Below the pieces are notes generated by a model. That model saw nothing but the letters and a program-made list of their open reading frames with translations, searched no databases and was not told the DNA's origin. A program made the translations under genes and the position numbers. Shown one piece after another: positions 1-7,053 of a DNA stretch of 32,670 bases (positions are counted from its first letter, which is position 1; every line of letters begins with the position of its first letter). Location of the stretch: contig NZ_FOQF01000002.1 of NCBI RefSeq assembly GCF_900113655.1, positions 1 through 32,670 of the forward strand, written 5' to 3'. The stretch is from Pseudobutyrivibrio sp. OR37 (GTDB taxonomy: Bacteria; Bacillota; Clostridia; Lachnospirales; Lachnospiraceae).

Positions 1-235
1 GCGTCCCTGAAAGATATAGCTCTACGCATTGCTGCTTAAATTCAAGTGAATAGGCCTTGTTACCAACATGATTTGCGAAAGCTTCAATACCTTGTTCTTT
101 ATATCTTAAAGCCCACTTTCGAACTGTGTAAGCAGAGACACCATATTTCTTGGATAACTCAATTGAAGACTCACCATCTAAAAACAATTTTGATACCATT
201 TCTCTAAACTCTGGAGTAAATGGGGATTTTGACAT
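1..235 (-). CDS. IS transposase N-terminus (helix-turn-helix), runs off the window
   Basis: Reading the minus strand from the ATG at 235 gives about 78 open codons that continue past base 1. The protein begins MSKSPFTPEF and contains a helix-turn-helix of the type LSKKYGVSAYTVRKW, followed by the basic stretch YKEQGIEAFANH and the motif YSLEFKQQCVE. This is the pattern of the first open frame (OrfA/InsJ-like) of IS3/IS150-group elements, which binds the element ends before the DDE protein acts. A good ribosome site lies just upstream but inside a strong hairpin (236-286). The gene lies outside the tRNA-Leu element, on the original downstream side of the tRNA. Family-level call is secure; the exact IS group is not. 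Confidence 0.75.
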   Translation of the reverse strand, partial: MSKSPFTPEFREMVSKLFLDGESSIELSKKYGVSAYTVRKWALRYKEQGIEAFANHVGNKAYSLEFKQQCVELYLSGT

Positions 236-286
236 AAAAAACCTCCTTAAGTAGATTTGGTTATTTACCTTGTCTACTTAAGGAGG
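236..286 (-). promoter_or_regulatory. Hairpin plus U-run sequestering the transposase ribosome site
   Basis: Bases 273-286 (TCTACTTAAGGAGG) and 242-255 (CCTCCTTAAGTAGA) form a perfect 14-bp stem with a 17-nt loop. On the minus-strand transcript the AAGGAGG ribosome site is the 3' arm. It is followed by six U and then the ATG at 235. The structure can act both as an intrinsic terminator and as a translation block, a known way for insertion sequences to silence read-through transcription entering from neighbouring DNA. Confidence 0.75.
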
Positions 287-314
287 ATCATATCAGAAGT
301 TTTGCAGCATCCTC

Positions 315-330
315 TTTGTCTACACTCTGA
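315..330 (-). repeat. Probable IS outer end, shared with 22369-22384
   Basis: The 16-mer TTTGTCTACACTCTGA occurs here and at 22369-22384. Here it lies 80 bp upstream of the transposase start, where the left end of the element is expected. In both places the base after it begins a terminator-like hairpin, so it probably marks the outer boundary of the insertion. Confidence 0.5.
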
Positions 331-353
331 ACCTAGGTTTTTCAACCTAGGTT
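330..353 (-). terminator. Former tRNA-Leu terminator hairpin
   Basis: AACCTAGG and CCTAGGTT form an 8-bp stem just outside the element and just 3' of the tRNA remnant on the minus strand. Before the element inserted, this hairpin would have followed the tRNA-Leu gene directly. Its U-run is missing because the IS end begins exactly at the base of the stem. Confidence 0.45.
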
Positions 354-356
354 TAG

Positions 357-376
357 TGCGGAAGATGGGACTTGAA
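357..376. repeat. Distal attachment site of the integrative element (tRNA-Leu 3' end duplicate)
   Basis: The 20-mer TGCGGAAGATGGGACTTGAA is identical to 12031-12050, the 3' end of the intact tRNA-Leu(AAG) including the T-arm. Outside the 20 bp the two copies diverge (AAAA here, CCCA in the tRNA). This is the expected product of site-specific integration by a tyrosine integrase into a tRNA gene. The bases on the lower side (1-356) are the displaced chromosomal flank. Confidence 0.85.
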
Positions 377-433
377 AAAATTTTCTACCCAAGAAATCCA
401 GTAAAAAGGAGGATTACAACGTCAACTCCTCTT

Positions 434-474
434 GGGTACCTCATAGGGTACCTCAAATATTATATGGGTACCTC
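434..474. repeat. Three GGGTACCTC repeats near the distal att site
   Basis: Copies lie at 434-442, 446-454 and 466-474, 57 bp inside the att core. The same motif recurs at the other end of the element at 11936-11954, 76 bp inside that core, with the 13-mer ATATGGGTACCTC shared exactly. The near-symmetric placement suggests arm-type integrase or excisionase binding sites. Confidence 0.5.
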
Positions 475-513
475 ACCCAAAAAGAATCTCTAATTACATA
501 TGCATATTCAGTT

Positions 514-543
514 ATAGGTGCTTAAATCAGGCACCTATTTTTT
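514..543 (+). terminator. Intrinsic terminator upstream of the replication gene
   Basis: ATAGGTGC (514-521) pairs with GCACCTAT (531-538) over a 9-nt loop and is followed by six T. It sits 36 bp before the start of the gene at 579. It either stops transcription entering from the chromosome or acts as an attenuator in the leader of that gene. Confidence 0.65.
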
Positions 544-578
544 ATGCCTTTCTTCACAGAAAAAGAAAGGAAACGCAT

Positions 579-1541
579 ATGGAAAAGACAATAACTATTA
601 CATCCGGCAATCCAATTGTAGATCAGGTTGCCACCATGAATCTAACCGGAAATATCATTCCGGAATCTTGGTATCACACCATTATCAATGAGAATGGTAA
701 GACTAATACTCTCGCCATCCTTATCCTTGCTGATATCGTTTATTGGTATCGCCCAACAGAAGAACGTGACGAAACCACGTTGTCCGTATCTTATTCAAAA
801 AAATTTCACGATGAAGACTATCTCCAAAGAAGCTATGAACAGCTTATGGAGAAGTTCAACATTTCAAAGAGGCAGGCACGAGATGCCCTCATCCTTCTTG
901 AAACCCTTGGCGTTGTAAAAAGGCATTTCAGGAATATCGTCGTTGCCGGTCTTCCACTTTCCAATGTCATGTATTTGGAACTTGTTCCGGATGTTCTTAA
1001 GGAACTTACCTTTCCATCCGGACAAAATTTTGACCTAGGTAATAACAAATTTGTTACCACCTCTTCCCATAAAAGAAATGAAGACCTTTCAAAAACGGAA
1101 CAACCACTTTTCAAAAATGATGTTACGTATACAAAGACTACATCAAAGACTTCCTCAAAGATTACTACAGAGAGTTCTTCAACAACTATAGGAGCCAATT
1201 TTTCGACTGACGTCAAAAACTCGGCTGCGATTGTTGATGATGCAAGAGAAGTTTTTAAAGAGTTTGGTTTATCAGATAAGGACATTCAATCCATCTTATC
1301 TGCTTCTGGCTACGACATCGAGCGATGTAAAAAAGCAAAAACGGTTCTTAATCAGCAAAGCACAAAGATTAATAACGTTGCTGGTTGGTTAATTAAGGCT
1401 GTACGAGAGAATTATCAGCCTTTAGCGAAATCTCCATCCAGAAGAAATTCTATTCACAATTTTGATGAGCGTAATTATACCGATGCTGATTGGGCTGAAA
1501 TTGAGCGTAGGCTTTTAGCAAAATCTTACGATTCCTTTTAG
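579..1541 (+). CDS. Winged-helix replication-initiator-like protein of the mobile element
   Basis: The 320-residue protein starts at an ATG with AAAGGAAA upstream. Residues about 20-130 form a winged helix-turn-helix region typical of plasmid and ICE replication proteins, including WYHTIINENGKTNTLAILIL and the recognition-like segment KFNISKRQARDALILLETLGVVKR. The middle (about 150-210) is Ser/Thr/Lys-rich and low in complexity. The C-terminal 90 residues (FKEFGLSDKDIQSIL through NVAGWLIKAVRENY) resemble the helical DnaD/replisome-organizer tail. A gene of this kind followed by a relaxase is common in clostridial mobilizable elements and probably supports replication of the excised circle. 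It could instead be only a regulator; the function is inferred from fold and position. Confidence 0.6.
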   Translation: MEKTITITSGNPIVDQVATMNLTGNIIPESWYHTIINENGKTNTLAILILADIVYWYRPTEERDETTLSVSYSKKFHDEDYLQRSYEQLMEKFNISKRQARDALILLETLGVVKRHFRNIVVAGLPLSNVMYLELVPDVLKELTFPSGQNFDLGNNKFVTTSSHKRNEDLSKTEQPLFKNDVTYTKTTSKTSSKITTESSSTTIGANFSTDVKNSAAIVDDAREVFKEFGLSDKDIQSILSASGYDIERCKKAKTVLNQQSTKINNVAGWLIKAVRENYQPLAKSPSRRNSIHNFDERNYTDADWAEIERRLLAKSYDSF

Positions 1542-1919
1542 CATCGCGTATTGAAATAAGAGTTCCTACGGAAGTTTTATTTCAATTGCGATGGCACAAG
1601 GGAAGGCGTCGCCCTGGAGTGTAGCTCCCGATGAGACCGGGGATGGCATCGCCGGGGCAGAGCCCCTAAAGATTGAGTTAGCTATCGGCAAGGGCAAAGC
1701 CCTTATGAGATGCCTGTCATGGCGAATGACCGCTAACCGCGTAGGTTGGGGTCCCCGAGTTTGTGCAGACGAATGTCTGCGACAAACTAATACGGGGTAT
1801 TTCCTTGACGCGACAAGGTGTCGCTTAGGGAATCCCTCACAACCATATTTACATATGTAACTGTATTACTTGCTTCTAGTCCAATGGACCAGAAGTCACC
1901 TGTGGTCAGATTGACCACA
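1542..1919 (+). other. Hairpin-dense non-coding stretch (candidate oriT and/or structured RNA)
   Basis: No convincing gene lies here, but at least six stems do. (1) CATCGC/GCGATG (1542-1547, 1588-1593) encloses TTGAAATAA/TTATTTCAA (1551-1559, 1577-1585). (2) GGGGC/GCCCC at 1654-1666. (3) AAGGGC/GCCCTT at 1690-1704. (4) CCCCG, AGTTTGT, GCAGAC against GTCTGC, ACAAACT, CGGGG over 1753-1797. (5) GCGACA/TGTCGC at 1810-1824. (6) TGTGGTCA/TGACCACA at 1901-1919. The stretch is clearly richer in G and C than its flanks. Its position just before the relaxase fits an origin of transfer; the compactness also fits a folded RNA. No identity is claimed. Confidence 0.55.
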
Positions 1920-1950
1920 AGTTTTGAATTATGAAAAAGGAGAAATTTAT

Positions 1951-3618
1951 ATGGCATATAGACAAACAAACCACAACGGAAGAGTCAGCACAAAATCCGG
2001 CTCTGTATATAACAGAAATCATAATGATCGTTCTTTTGATATCTCGCATGCTGAAAACGTCCATCCTGATATGGTGTCAGAGAATATCATTATTCACTAT
2101 GATGAAACAAATCATCCACACGTAATTGATATCAAAGATAAATCTCACACTACTATTGATGAGCACGAACATTGCATATATGAGTCTTTATTTGCTGAAA
2201 GCCTCAGCAAACAGCATGCCCGCAATGAAGCTGCGCGTCATCCTGAACGTAATAAATCCATAGATGACCTGCTCAACAGCAAAAACACCTGTCCTGAGGA
2301 AACCATCTTCCAGATTGGCTCAACCGAAGACGGATATCCACCAGTAGAAGTTCTCATGGCTATTTTTGAGGATTATCAAAAAGAGTTGATTGATATATAT
2401 GGTCATAACCTACACTTCTTGGACGTAGCACTCCACATGGATGAAGCTGTACCGCATCTTCATATCCGTAAAGTATGGACTTATGATGGAAAGGATGGAT
2501 TGGATATTTCACAAAACAAGGCGCTTGCTCAAATGGGATTTGAACGACCTGACCCATCAAAGCCTTCCAATAAGTGGAATAATGCTAAGATTTCTTTTTC
2601 CGAATGGGAACGTGATATGAAGCTTCGCATATGCGAGAAACATGGCGTTGCAGTCTCACATACACCAAAAGCACCAGGAAAAGCCTCAATGGAAAAGGAA
2701 GAAGCTATTGCCATTAAACTACAGGAAAAGATTGCATCTTTAAACGCAGAATTAGTCTCGGAAGAAGAAAAGAACAAAGTTGTGCCGGACACAAATATTT
2801 TTGGAAAACCTAAACAGATTTCTGTTACACCTGAAGAATACCGTAGATGGCAAGCATCAGCCGAAACAAGAGAGAATAACGAACGAATGCAGAAATACCT
2901 TAAAGAGCAACAGGCGCTCTTAGATAAACGAGAAAAGTCTTTAAACAAGCAAGGCAGGGATTTAGCCGACCGACATCTTATGATCGAATCTGAGGTGTCA
3001 CAGCGCGTTGAGGAAGGTATTTCCAAACGGCTCCCCAACCAAATAAAACAATTGCAATATAATCTGCGCATAGAGCAAAAACAATTAGAACATGATAAAT
3101 CTGCTCTCTTCGCACGTGCAGAAAAGCTGGATGAACGAGCTGAGAATCTTCACAACGAAGAAACTTACCTGTCAGAGGTATCCGCTCGGTTAGATAAGCG
3201 AAAAGCCAATATAGAAGCGGAAGTAAAGAAATCTGTTGCGTCTATTATCAAAGACGCCTTTCAAGATTTCTTCCAAAAGTTCAAGAATACTTTTTTAAAG
3301 CATTTCAAGGGAAAACATCAGGAAGAAGTGCTGGAAGTGATTAAGGAAATGCCTATTGATGAGCAGACAGCTGACAGACTTTTTAGGTATGGTTTTTATG
3401 ATGCAGAACATCACACTGTAGGTGAAGTTATGGAACGTGCTTTGGAAGAAGACATCAAGGACGTACTACATGAATCCGGGGCAAGCTACCGGCAGATAAA
3501 GATGGCAGATATTGAAGCTGTCAAACAATCCATAGGTTCAGGTGCATCGCTGGAGGATGTTGTGAATAATATTGCTACAGATGTTTCCAAGCGTATTGTT
3601 CCTACAAGAACTCGCTAG
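1951..3618 (+). CDS. MobV/Pre-type relaxase
   Basis: The likely start is the ATG at 1951 (MAYRQTNHNGR), which has AAAAGGAG at good spacing; an earlier in-frame ATG at 1930 has none. The protein has about 555 residues. Its N-terminal half holds the relaxase core with the metal-binding motif EAVPHLHIRKVW (near 2443-2475) and the preceding HFLDVALHMD. This is the HxH histidine pattern of Pre/Mob (MobV) enzymes, which nick oriT and pilot the strand. From about residue 250 a long charged coiled coil follows, as is usual in this family. The hairpins just upstream may be its target. The IS3 copy begins about 10 bp after the stop and leaves the gene intact. Confidence 0.85.
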   Translation: MAYRQTNHNGRVSTKSGSVYNRNHNDRSFDISHAENVHPDMVSENIIIHYDETNHPHVIDIKDKSHTTIDEHEHCIYESLFAESLSKQHARNEAARHPERNKSIDDLLNSKNTCPEETIFQIGSTEDGYPPVEVLMAIFEDYQKELIDIYGHNLHFLDVALHMDEAVPHLHIRKVWTYDGKDGLDISQNKALAQMGFERPDPSKPSNKWNNAKISFSEWERDMKLRICEKHGVAVSHTPKAPGKASMEKEEAIAIKLQEKIASLNAELVSEEEKNKVVPDTNIFGKPKQISVTPEEYRRWQASAETRENNERMQKYLKEQQALLDKREKSLNKQGRDLADRHLMIESEVSQRVEEGISKRLPNQIKQLQYNLRIEQKQLEHDKSALFARAEKLDERAENLHNEETYLSEVSARLDKRKANIEAEVKKSVASIIKDAFQDFFQKFKNTFLKHFKGKHQEEVLEVIKEMPIDEQTADRLFRYGFYDAEHHTVGEVMERALEEDIKDVLHESGASYRQIKMADIEAVKQSIGSGASLEDVVNNIATDVSKRIVPTRTR

Positions 3619-3685
3619 TGAACTGAACCCCTAAAAGGTAACACTTTTCTCCTGCTACACATAAAGGTGACAGCAGGAGGAAAAG

Positions 3686-4249
3686 ATGGCATTCAGCTTA
3701 AAAGTAAAAAAAGAGGTTCTGGAACAAGTTAATAACGGTATGTCTGTAAGCGAGGCTTCCCGGAAATATAATGTAGCTCGGACTACAATTAGCAACTGGC
3801 TTAAAGCTCCTGAGAATTACCTAAAAGAAGATCGTTCAGAAAACCAGCCATACGACCTTGAAGAAAAAATAGATGTGATCCGGCTTTTCGATAAGGGAGA
3901 CCTTTCCGTTCAGCAGATAGCCAAGATCAAAAATCTAAAATATCATACTATCCGTCACTGGATACAGGACAAAAACCATATACTTGCGTTATATTCTTCT
4001 CAGGGGAAAATTGATAAAGACTACGAATTGCCAAAATCCCCTGGAGAGGAGGATTTCGTGAGTATTTCAGATAATAAGGATACCAAACAGCATATCAAGG
4101 ACCTTAAGAATGAAAACGAGCTTCTCAAAGCAAAAGTTGAATTCCTTGAAGAATTGATGGAGCTTAACGGCACTCCTGTTTCGAGCTTCAAAAAAAAACT
4201 ATATACAAAGCCATTGACCGACTCATCGGAAAAGGAATCGGAAACGTAA
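3686..4249 (+). CDS. IS3-family OrfA (DNA-binding transposase subunit)
   Basis: The 187-residue protein has AGCAGGAGGAAAAG before its ATG. Two helix-turn-helix units are visible: SVSEASRKYNVARTTISNWL near residue 25 and SVQQIAKIKNLKYHTIRHWI near residue 75. A leucine-zipper-like coiled coil (KDLKNENELLKAKVEFLEEL) lies near the C-terminus, as in IS3-type OrfA, where it mediates oligomerisation. The frame ends shortly after a run of nine A, where a -1 shift would join it to orfB. The protein alone usually represses transposition; the fusion is the transposase. Confidence 0.85.
   Translation: MAFSLKVKKEVLEQVNNGMSVSEASRKYNVARTTISNWLKAPENYLKEDRSENQPYDLEEKIDVIRLFDKGDLSVQQIAKIKNLKYHTIRHWIQDKNHILALYSSQGKIDKDYELPKSPGEEDFVSISDNKDTKQHIKDLKNENELLKAKVEFLEELMELNGTPVSSFKKKLYTKPLTDSSEKESET
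4190..4198 (+). promoter_or_regulatory. Probable -1 programmed frameshift site
   Basis: Nine consecutive A lie near the end of orfA. orfA is read in frame 2 and orfB in frame 1, so a -1 slip on the A-run leads into an open path (TIYKAIDRLIGKGIGNVSLL) that runs directly into OrfB. This is the standard way IS3 elements make the OrfAB transposase. Confidence 0.7.
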
Positions 4250-4263
4250 GCCTTCTCTGCCGT

Positions 4264-5130
4264 GTGGCAAATGTATCAAGGAAGAATTACTATCGACATC
4301 TGAAGTATCCGTATGACGAGAACAACAAAGAAATCCTAGAGGAAATTGGAAATCTCCAGGAGAACCATAAAGGAAGTATCGGATATAGGCCCATGACGGA
4401 ACTCGTTTCTAAGAAATGCGGCAAGCAGTTAAACAGCAAGCGTATTCGAAGACTTATGAAGGATAACAACTTACTTTCTGCAGTAAGGCGAAAAAAGTAT
4501 TCGGATGAAGTGTATACGAAACGCCGTGAAATGAAGGAACATGTTCCAGCAGATCTAATCAAGAGAGATTTTTTTGCTCTGACCCCCAGAAAGAGGATGC
4601 TTGAAGACATAACATATCTTCCTGGGCTCGAGAAAACCATGTATCTAAACACCATTGAAGATCTTTATAATGGTGAGATCCTTGCTTATTGCATATCCGA
4701 TTCTCCTAATGCCAAGCTGTGTGCTGATACTATCACGATCCTTTGCGAAAAGTGGGGTGAATGCTTCCGAGGATCCATCATACACAACGACCTTGGAAGT
4801 TCATACGTATCATACGAATACAGCGCTGCGGTGAAAGCTCATGGCATACGTCAAAGCATAGGCAGAGTCGCCACCTGTTATGATAATGCTCCTATGGAAT
4901 CCCTTAATGGTATCATCAAAACAGAGGCCTTATATTGTCGATTTGGCAAGACAAAAGTCAAAGAGAAAAGAGTTCCCATTGCAGACATACTTGAAGCCGT
5001 ACAAAGCTTTATACCCTACTACAACTCAGAAAGGCCTAAGGCATACAACGGTGGACTTTCTCCGATAGAGTTCAGACTTCAGAATCCAACCGGCACCTAT
5101 CTTATACCTATCAACTCAGAAGGTACTTGA
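4264..5130 (+). CDS. IS3-family OrfB (DDE transposase catalytic part)
   Basis: The catalytic frame is open from the frameshift site at about 4190. The first possible independent start is the GTG at 4264. The core carries the rve-type triad: D in LEDITYLPG, D in IIHNDLGSSYVS (usual form HSDxGSQY, here HND) and E in APMESLNGIIKTE, 35 residues after the second D as in IS3/retroviral integrases. The C-terminal YYNSERPKAYNGGLSPIEF matches the family ending. All three acidic residues are present, so the element may be active. It is probably expressed mostly as an OrfAB fusion. Confidence 0.88.
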   Translation: MANVSRKNYYRHLKYPYDENNKEILEEIGNLQENHKGSIGYRPMTELVSKKCGKQLNSKRIRRLMKDNNLLSAVRRKKYSDEVYTKRREMKEHVPADLIKRDFFALTPRKRMLEDITYLPGLEKTMYLNTIEDLYNGEILAYCISDSPNAKLCADTITILCEKWGECFRGSIIHNDLGSSYVSYEYSAAVKAHGIRQSIGRVATCYDNAPMESLNGIIKTEALYCRFGKTKVKEKRVPIADILEAVQSFIPYYNSERPKAYNGGLSPIEFRLQNPTGTYLIPINSEGT

Positions 5131-5207
5131 CACTATCACTTCTGAGTTGCAAAATAATACAAAACAACAAAGAGTGTCACCCTTATAGGAGGCGGTGAAA
5201 ATTTGTT

Positions 5208-5254
5208 GTTACCCTAAATGGATTCAGTCGTTGTATATGTGTTACCCTAAATGG
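5208..5254. repeat. Two GTTACCCTAAATGG repeats at the broken fprA end
   Basis: Identical 14-mers at 5208-5221 and 5241-5254 are 33 bp apart. They lie between the IS3 right end and the point where similarity of the fprA fragment stops (about 5264). They resemble the multiple end repeats of an insertion sequence and may mark an older event that removed the rest of fprA. Confidence 0.35.
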
Positions 5255-5263
5255 GCGCATATC

Positions 5264-5383
5264 AATCAGGTAGGCGTTCTGGCTGGAGCCGTTCATGATG
5301 GAATAGTCATCACCGTGAAATCTCTCCAGTTCCCAATCGATATATCCTACCCAGCTGACATTACCTTTTACATGCTTTCTCAC
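5264..5383 (-). pseudogene. N-terminal 40 residues of an FprA-type flavodiiron protein, truncated
   Basis: From an ATG at 5383 the frame reads VKGNVSWVGYIDWELERFHG and then SSQNAYLI. This is the very characteristic N-terminus of A-type flavoproteins (flavodiiron NO/O2 reductases), which reduce nitric oxide or oxygen in anaerobes. Similarity stops at about 5264; the remaining codons to 5183 come from unrelated junction sequence. All iron ligands and the flavodoxin domain (about 360 residues) are gone. It is the last gene of the minus-strand redox cassette, 15 bp after the bicupin gene. Its loss at the junction implies the cassette arrived intact and was later cut by insertion or deletion. Confidence 0.75.
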
Positions 5384-5398
5384 CGCTTACCCCTCCTG

Positions 5399-6052
5399 TT
5401 ATTCCAATGTCAACAACAATGCCATCTTGAATTTTCCGCTTGCTTTTACAGAATGCATGCCGCCTTTTGCGAAATGGAAATTCTCGCCTGCCTTGATCGG
5501 ATGATCTTTGCCTTCATATCCGATAACGCCCTCACCATCCAGAGCGAAGATCAGCGCTTCACCCGGCGCAGCGTGCTCTGAAAGCCCTGTACCCTCATCA
5601 AAAGCCATCACCACGAATTTCATCTTGTCATTATGTACAACGTCCATATTGACGATCTTGCCATCCTGATATGGAACCAGCTCCGCTAACCTGAATACTT
5701 CTCCTGCCTTTACAACTTCATTCATTGCATCGTCCCTCCTTATTGAGATTTCTGTATAAACCGCCGACTCTGATGACCGGATGCCTACCGGTATATCCGT
5801 CGGAGCCAGAACGCTTTCACCTGATCTTAACTGTCTTTTATCTCCATCCGCCGTATAGACCTCTGCCTGTCCTTCACACAGAATGATCAGCTTATGATAC
5901 GGATAAATCTCCGCGCTGATATCCGTGTTTCCTGCCAGAGAATAATAAGCAATATAATTATCCCCTCCGCTGATCTCCTTTGAGATCGTACACCCCGGAA
6001 CAGGTGGATTATCCTTCGCGATGGAGAAAACCTCTCCAACCTTTTCCTTCAT
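5399..6052 (-). CDS. Bicupin protein of the redox cassette
   Basis: The 217-residue protein has two cupin repeats: about 35-105 (ISAEIYPYHKLIILCEGQAE, then SGESVLAPTDIPVGI) and about 145-215 (GLSEHAAPGEALIFALDGEG, then AGENFHFAKGGMHSVKA). The second keeps histidines where cupins bind a metal (SEH and GGMH); the first is poorer in them. It starts 4 bp after the DUF1858 gene and belongs to the same transcript. Cupins with this context are found near hybrid-cluster and flavodiiron genes in clostridia; substrate unknown, role in nitrosative or oxygen stress inferred from neighbours. Confidence 0.75.
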   Translation of the reverse strand: MKEKVGEVFSIAKDNPPVPGCTISKEISGGDNYIAYYSLAGNTDISAEIYPYHKLIILCEGQAEVYTADGDKRQLRSGESVLAPTDIPVGIRSSESAVYTEISIRRDDAMNEVVKAGEVFRLAELVPYQDGKIVNMDVVHNDKMKFVVMAFDEGTGLSEHAAPGEALIFALDGEGVIGYEGKDHPIKAGENFHFAKGGMHSVKASGKFKMALLLTLE

Positions 6053-6056
6053 ACGG

Positions 6057-6272
6057 TCACGCTCCTGTCATTTCCGATAACTTCCGGATTAATACTTCAA
6101 TGTCGACACCGCTTTTCTCCGACATGTCCGCTACGGTAGCCTTGCCCAGCATAACCTTACCCATAGGGGTACTCAGCATCTTGAACTTCGGACTGATCTC
6201 GGTCAGTCTCTCTTTGATCTGGGGATACTCTGCCAGAATATCCTTCAGCTTGCTGTCTCTTGTAATGTTCAT
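6057..6272 (-). CDS. DUF1858-domain small protein
   Basis: The 71-residue protein begins MNITRDSKLKDILAEYPQIKERL and contains ISPKFKMLSTPMGKVMLGKATVADMSEKSG. This is the DUF1858 pattern, a small helical domain often linked to hybrid-cluster proteins and redox enzymes. It has no cysteines, so the redox disulfide seen in some relatives is absent. Its ATG overlaps the stop of the DUF2249 gene by 4 bp, which indicates translational coupling. Molecular function is unknown. Confidence 0.75.
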   Translation of the reverse strand: MNITRDSKLKDILAEYPQIKERLTEISPKFKMLSTPMGKVMLGKATVADMSEKSGVDIEVLIRKLSEMTGA

Positions 6273-6970
6273 ATCAGCATCCCCCCCTTCTGCATCATGC
6301 CCAGTTTTTGATCTGCAAACTTTTCCTTCAGTATCTGATTGATTGCATCCCGGTCTTTTCCCTGCTTCTCCATCTGCTTGATGGTCTTATACGCCTGAAA
6401 GAGCGGTGACGGGGCGATCTCGGAGCTGAAATATCCGATTCCCATATTCCATGCAAGCTGCTCGAACACATCGTCAAAGGCTCTGGAATCAATTCCATTT
6501 GCGTAGGCCTTCAGCAGCTCGCGCATAGCCTGTCTCATCCTTCCAGCACCAACCGCATTCGCAAGCGAAAGCAGGAGCCGCATATTATAATCCAGAAACC
6601 GATTCTCACTGTGCCATGTCAGATCCCAGAACTCCACGGCAAGCTCTCCCAGTTTTTCATCGATCAGAGGATAATTGGTAATGACCGCCGGTCTCTCAGG
6701 GATTTCCGCAAGACTTCCCTTTTCTTCGGTTCTGTAAAAATAGGCATGATATTCATTGTCTGCTGCCTTTTCCGTCTGATGCTCATATCCAAGAATGTCC
6801 ATCACCTCATACAGCGGGATCGGCTCAAAGGTCTGGATCACCTCTATACCCTGCCCCACAGGAAGGGATGCGGCCTGCTTCTTAAGACCTTCTAAGAAGT
6901 TCCCGGCAACACCGCGGACATCGATCTTCTTAAACTCTGCTGTTTTATCTTTCCAATCTGCATAACTCAT
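6269..6970 (-). CDS. DUF2249 (SirA/TusA-like) protein with helical C-terminal domain
   Basis: The 233-residue protein has AAGGAG 8 bp before its ATG. Residues about 15-85 (KKIDVRGVAGNF, LPVGQGIEVIQTFEPIPLYE, EYHAYFYR) match the DUF2249 domain, a TusA-like alpha/beta fold. The remaining 140 residues are helical (ENRFLDYNMRLLLSLANAVG through PSPLFQAYKTIKQM) and I do not recognise them. It is preceded by its own copy of the palindrome ATGTGGTTTGAGCCACAT at 7027-7044, so it heads a second regulated transcript with the DUF1858, bicupin and former fprA genes. Confidence 0.7.
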   Translation of the reverse strand: MSYADWKDKTAEFKKIDVRGVAGNFLEGLKKQAASLPVGQGIEVIQTFEPIPLYEVMDILGYEHQTEKAADNEYHAYFYRTEEKGSLAEIPERPAVITNYPLIDEKLGELAVEFWDLTWHSENRFLDYNMRLLLSLANAVGAGRMRQAMRELLKAYANGIDSRAFDDVFEQLAWNMGIGYFSSEIAPSPLFQAYKTIKQMEKQGKDRDAINQILKEKFADQKLGMMQKGGMLI

Positions 6971-7026
6971 CTTGATTTTCTCCTTGTTTTCTTCATCTGT
7001 ACTTTATCAATAAATCACTTCTTTGT

Positions 7027-7044
7027 ATGTGGTTTGAGCCACAT
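7027..7044. promoter_or_regulatory. Crp/Fnr-type operator, copy 1
   Basis: The 18-mer ATGTGGTTTGAGCCACAT has inverted half-sites ATGTGG/CCACAT and is identical to 7862-7879. On the minus strand the -10-like TTGATAAAGT region follows at about 7001-7010. This puts the operator near position -40 of the DUF2249 promoter, as for class II activation by Crp/Fnr proteins. Confidence 0.75.
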
Positions 7045-7053
7045 TATTGATTT

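Larger units (their letters stand above)
3628..5190 (+). mobile_element. IS3-family insertion sequence
   Basis: The element has two overlapping transposase frames (orfA 3686-4249, orfB to 5130) with imperfect inverted ends. The left end is CCCCTAAAAGGTAACACTTTT starting at 3628. The right end, read inward, is TCCTATAAGGGTGACACTCTTT from 5190; 14 of 21 positions match. Exact tips and target duplication are not clear from the sequence. It sits between the relaxase and a beheaded fprA fragment. Confidence 0.8.

Noticed and set aside
257-493. Possible 78-residue protein across the left att site
   Set aside because: The frame runs through an IS end, a terminator, the tRNA remnant and the GGGTACCTC repeats; nothing protein-like.
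833-1285. 150-residue antisense frame over the replication gene
   Set aside because: Shadow of the plus-strand gene; low-complexity Ser/Phe-rich product and no ribosome site.
1591-1860. Possible 89-residue protein in the hairpin-rich block
   Set aside because: No ribosome site, no recognisable composition, and the DNA is explained by dense inverted repeats.
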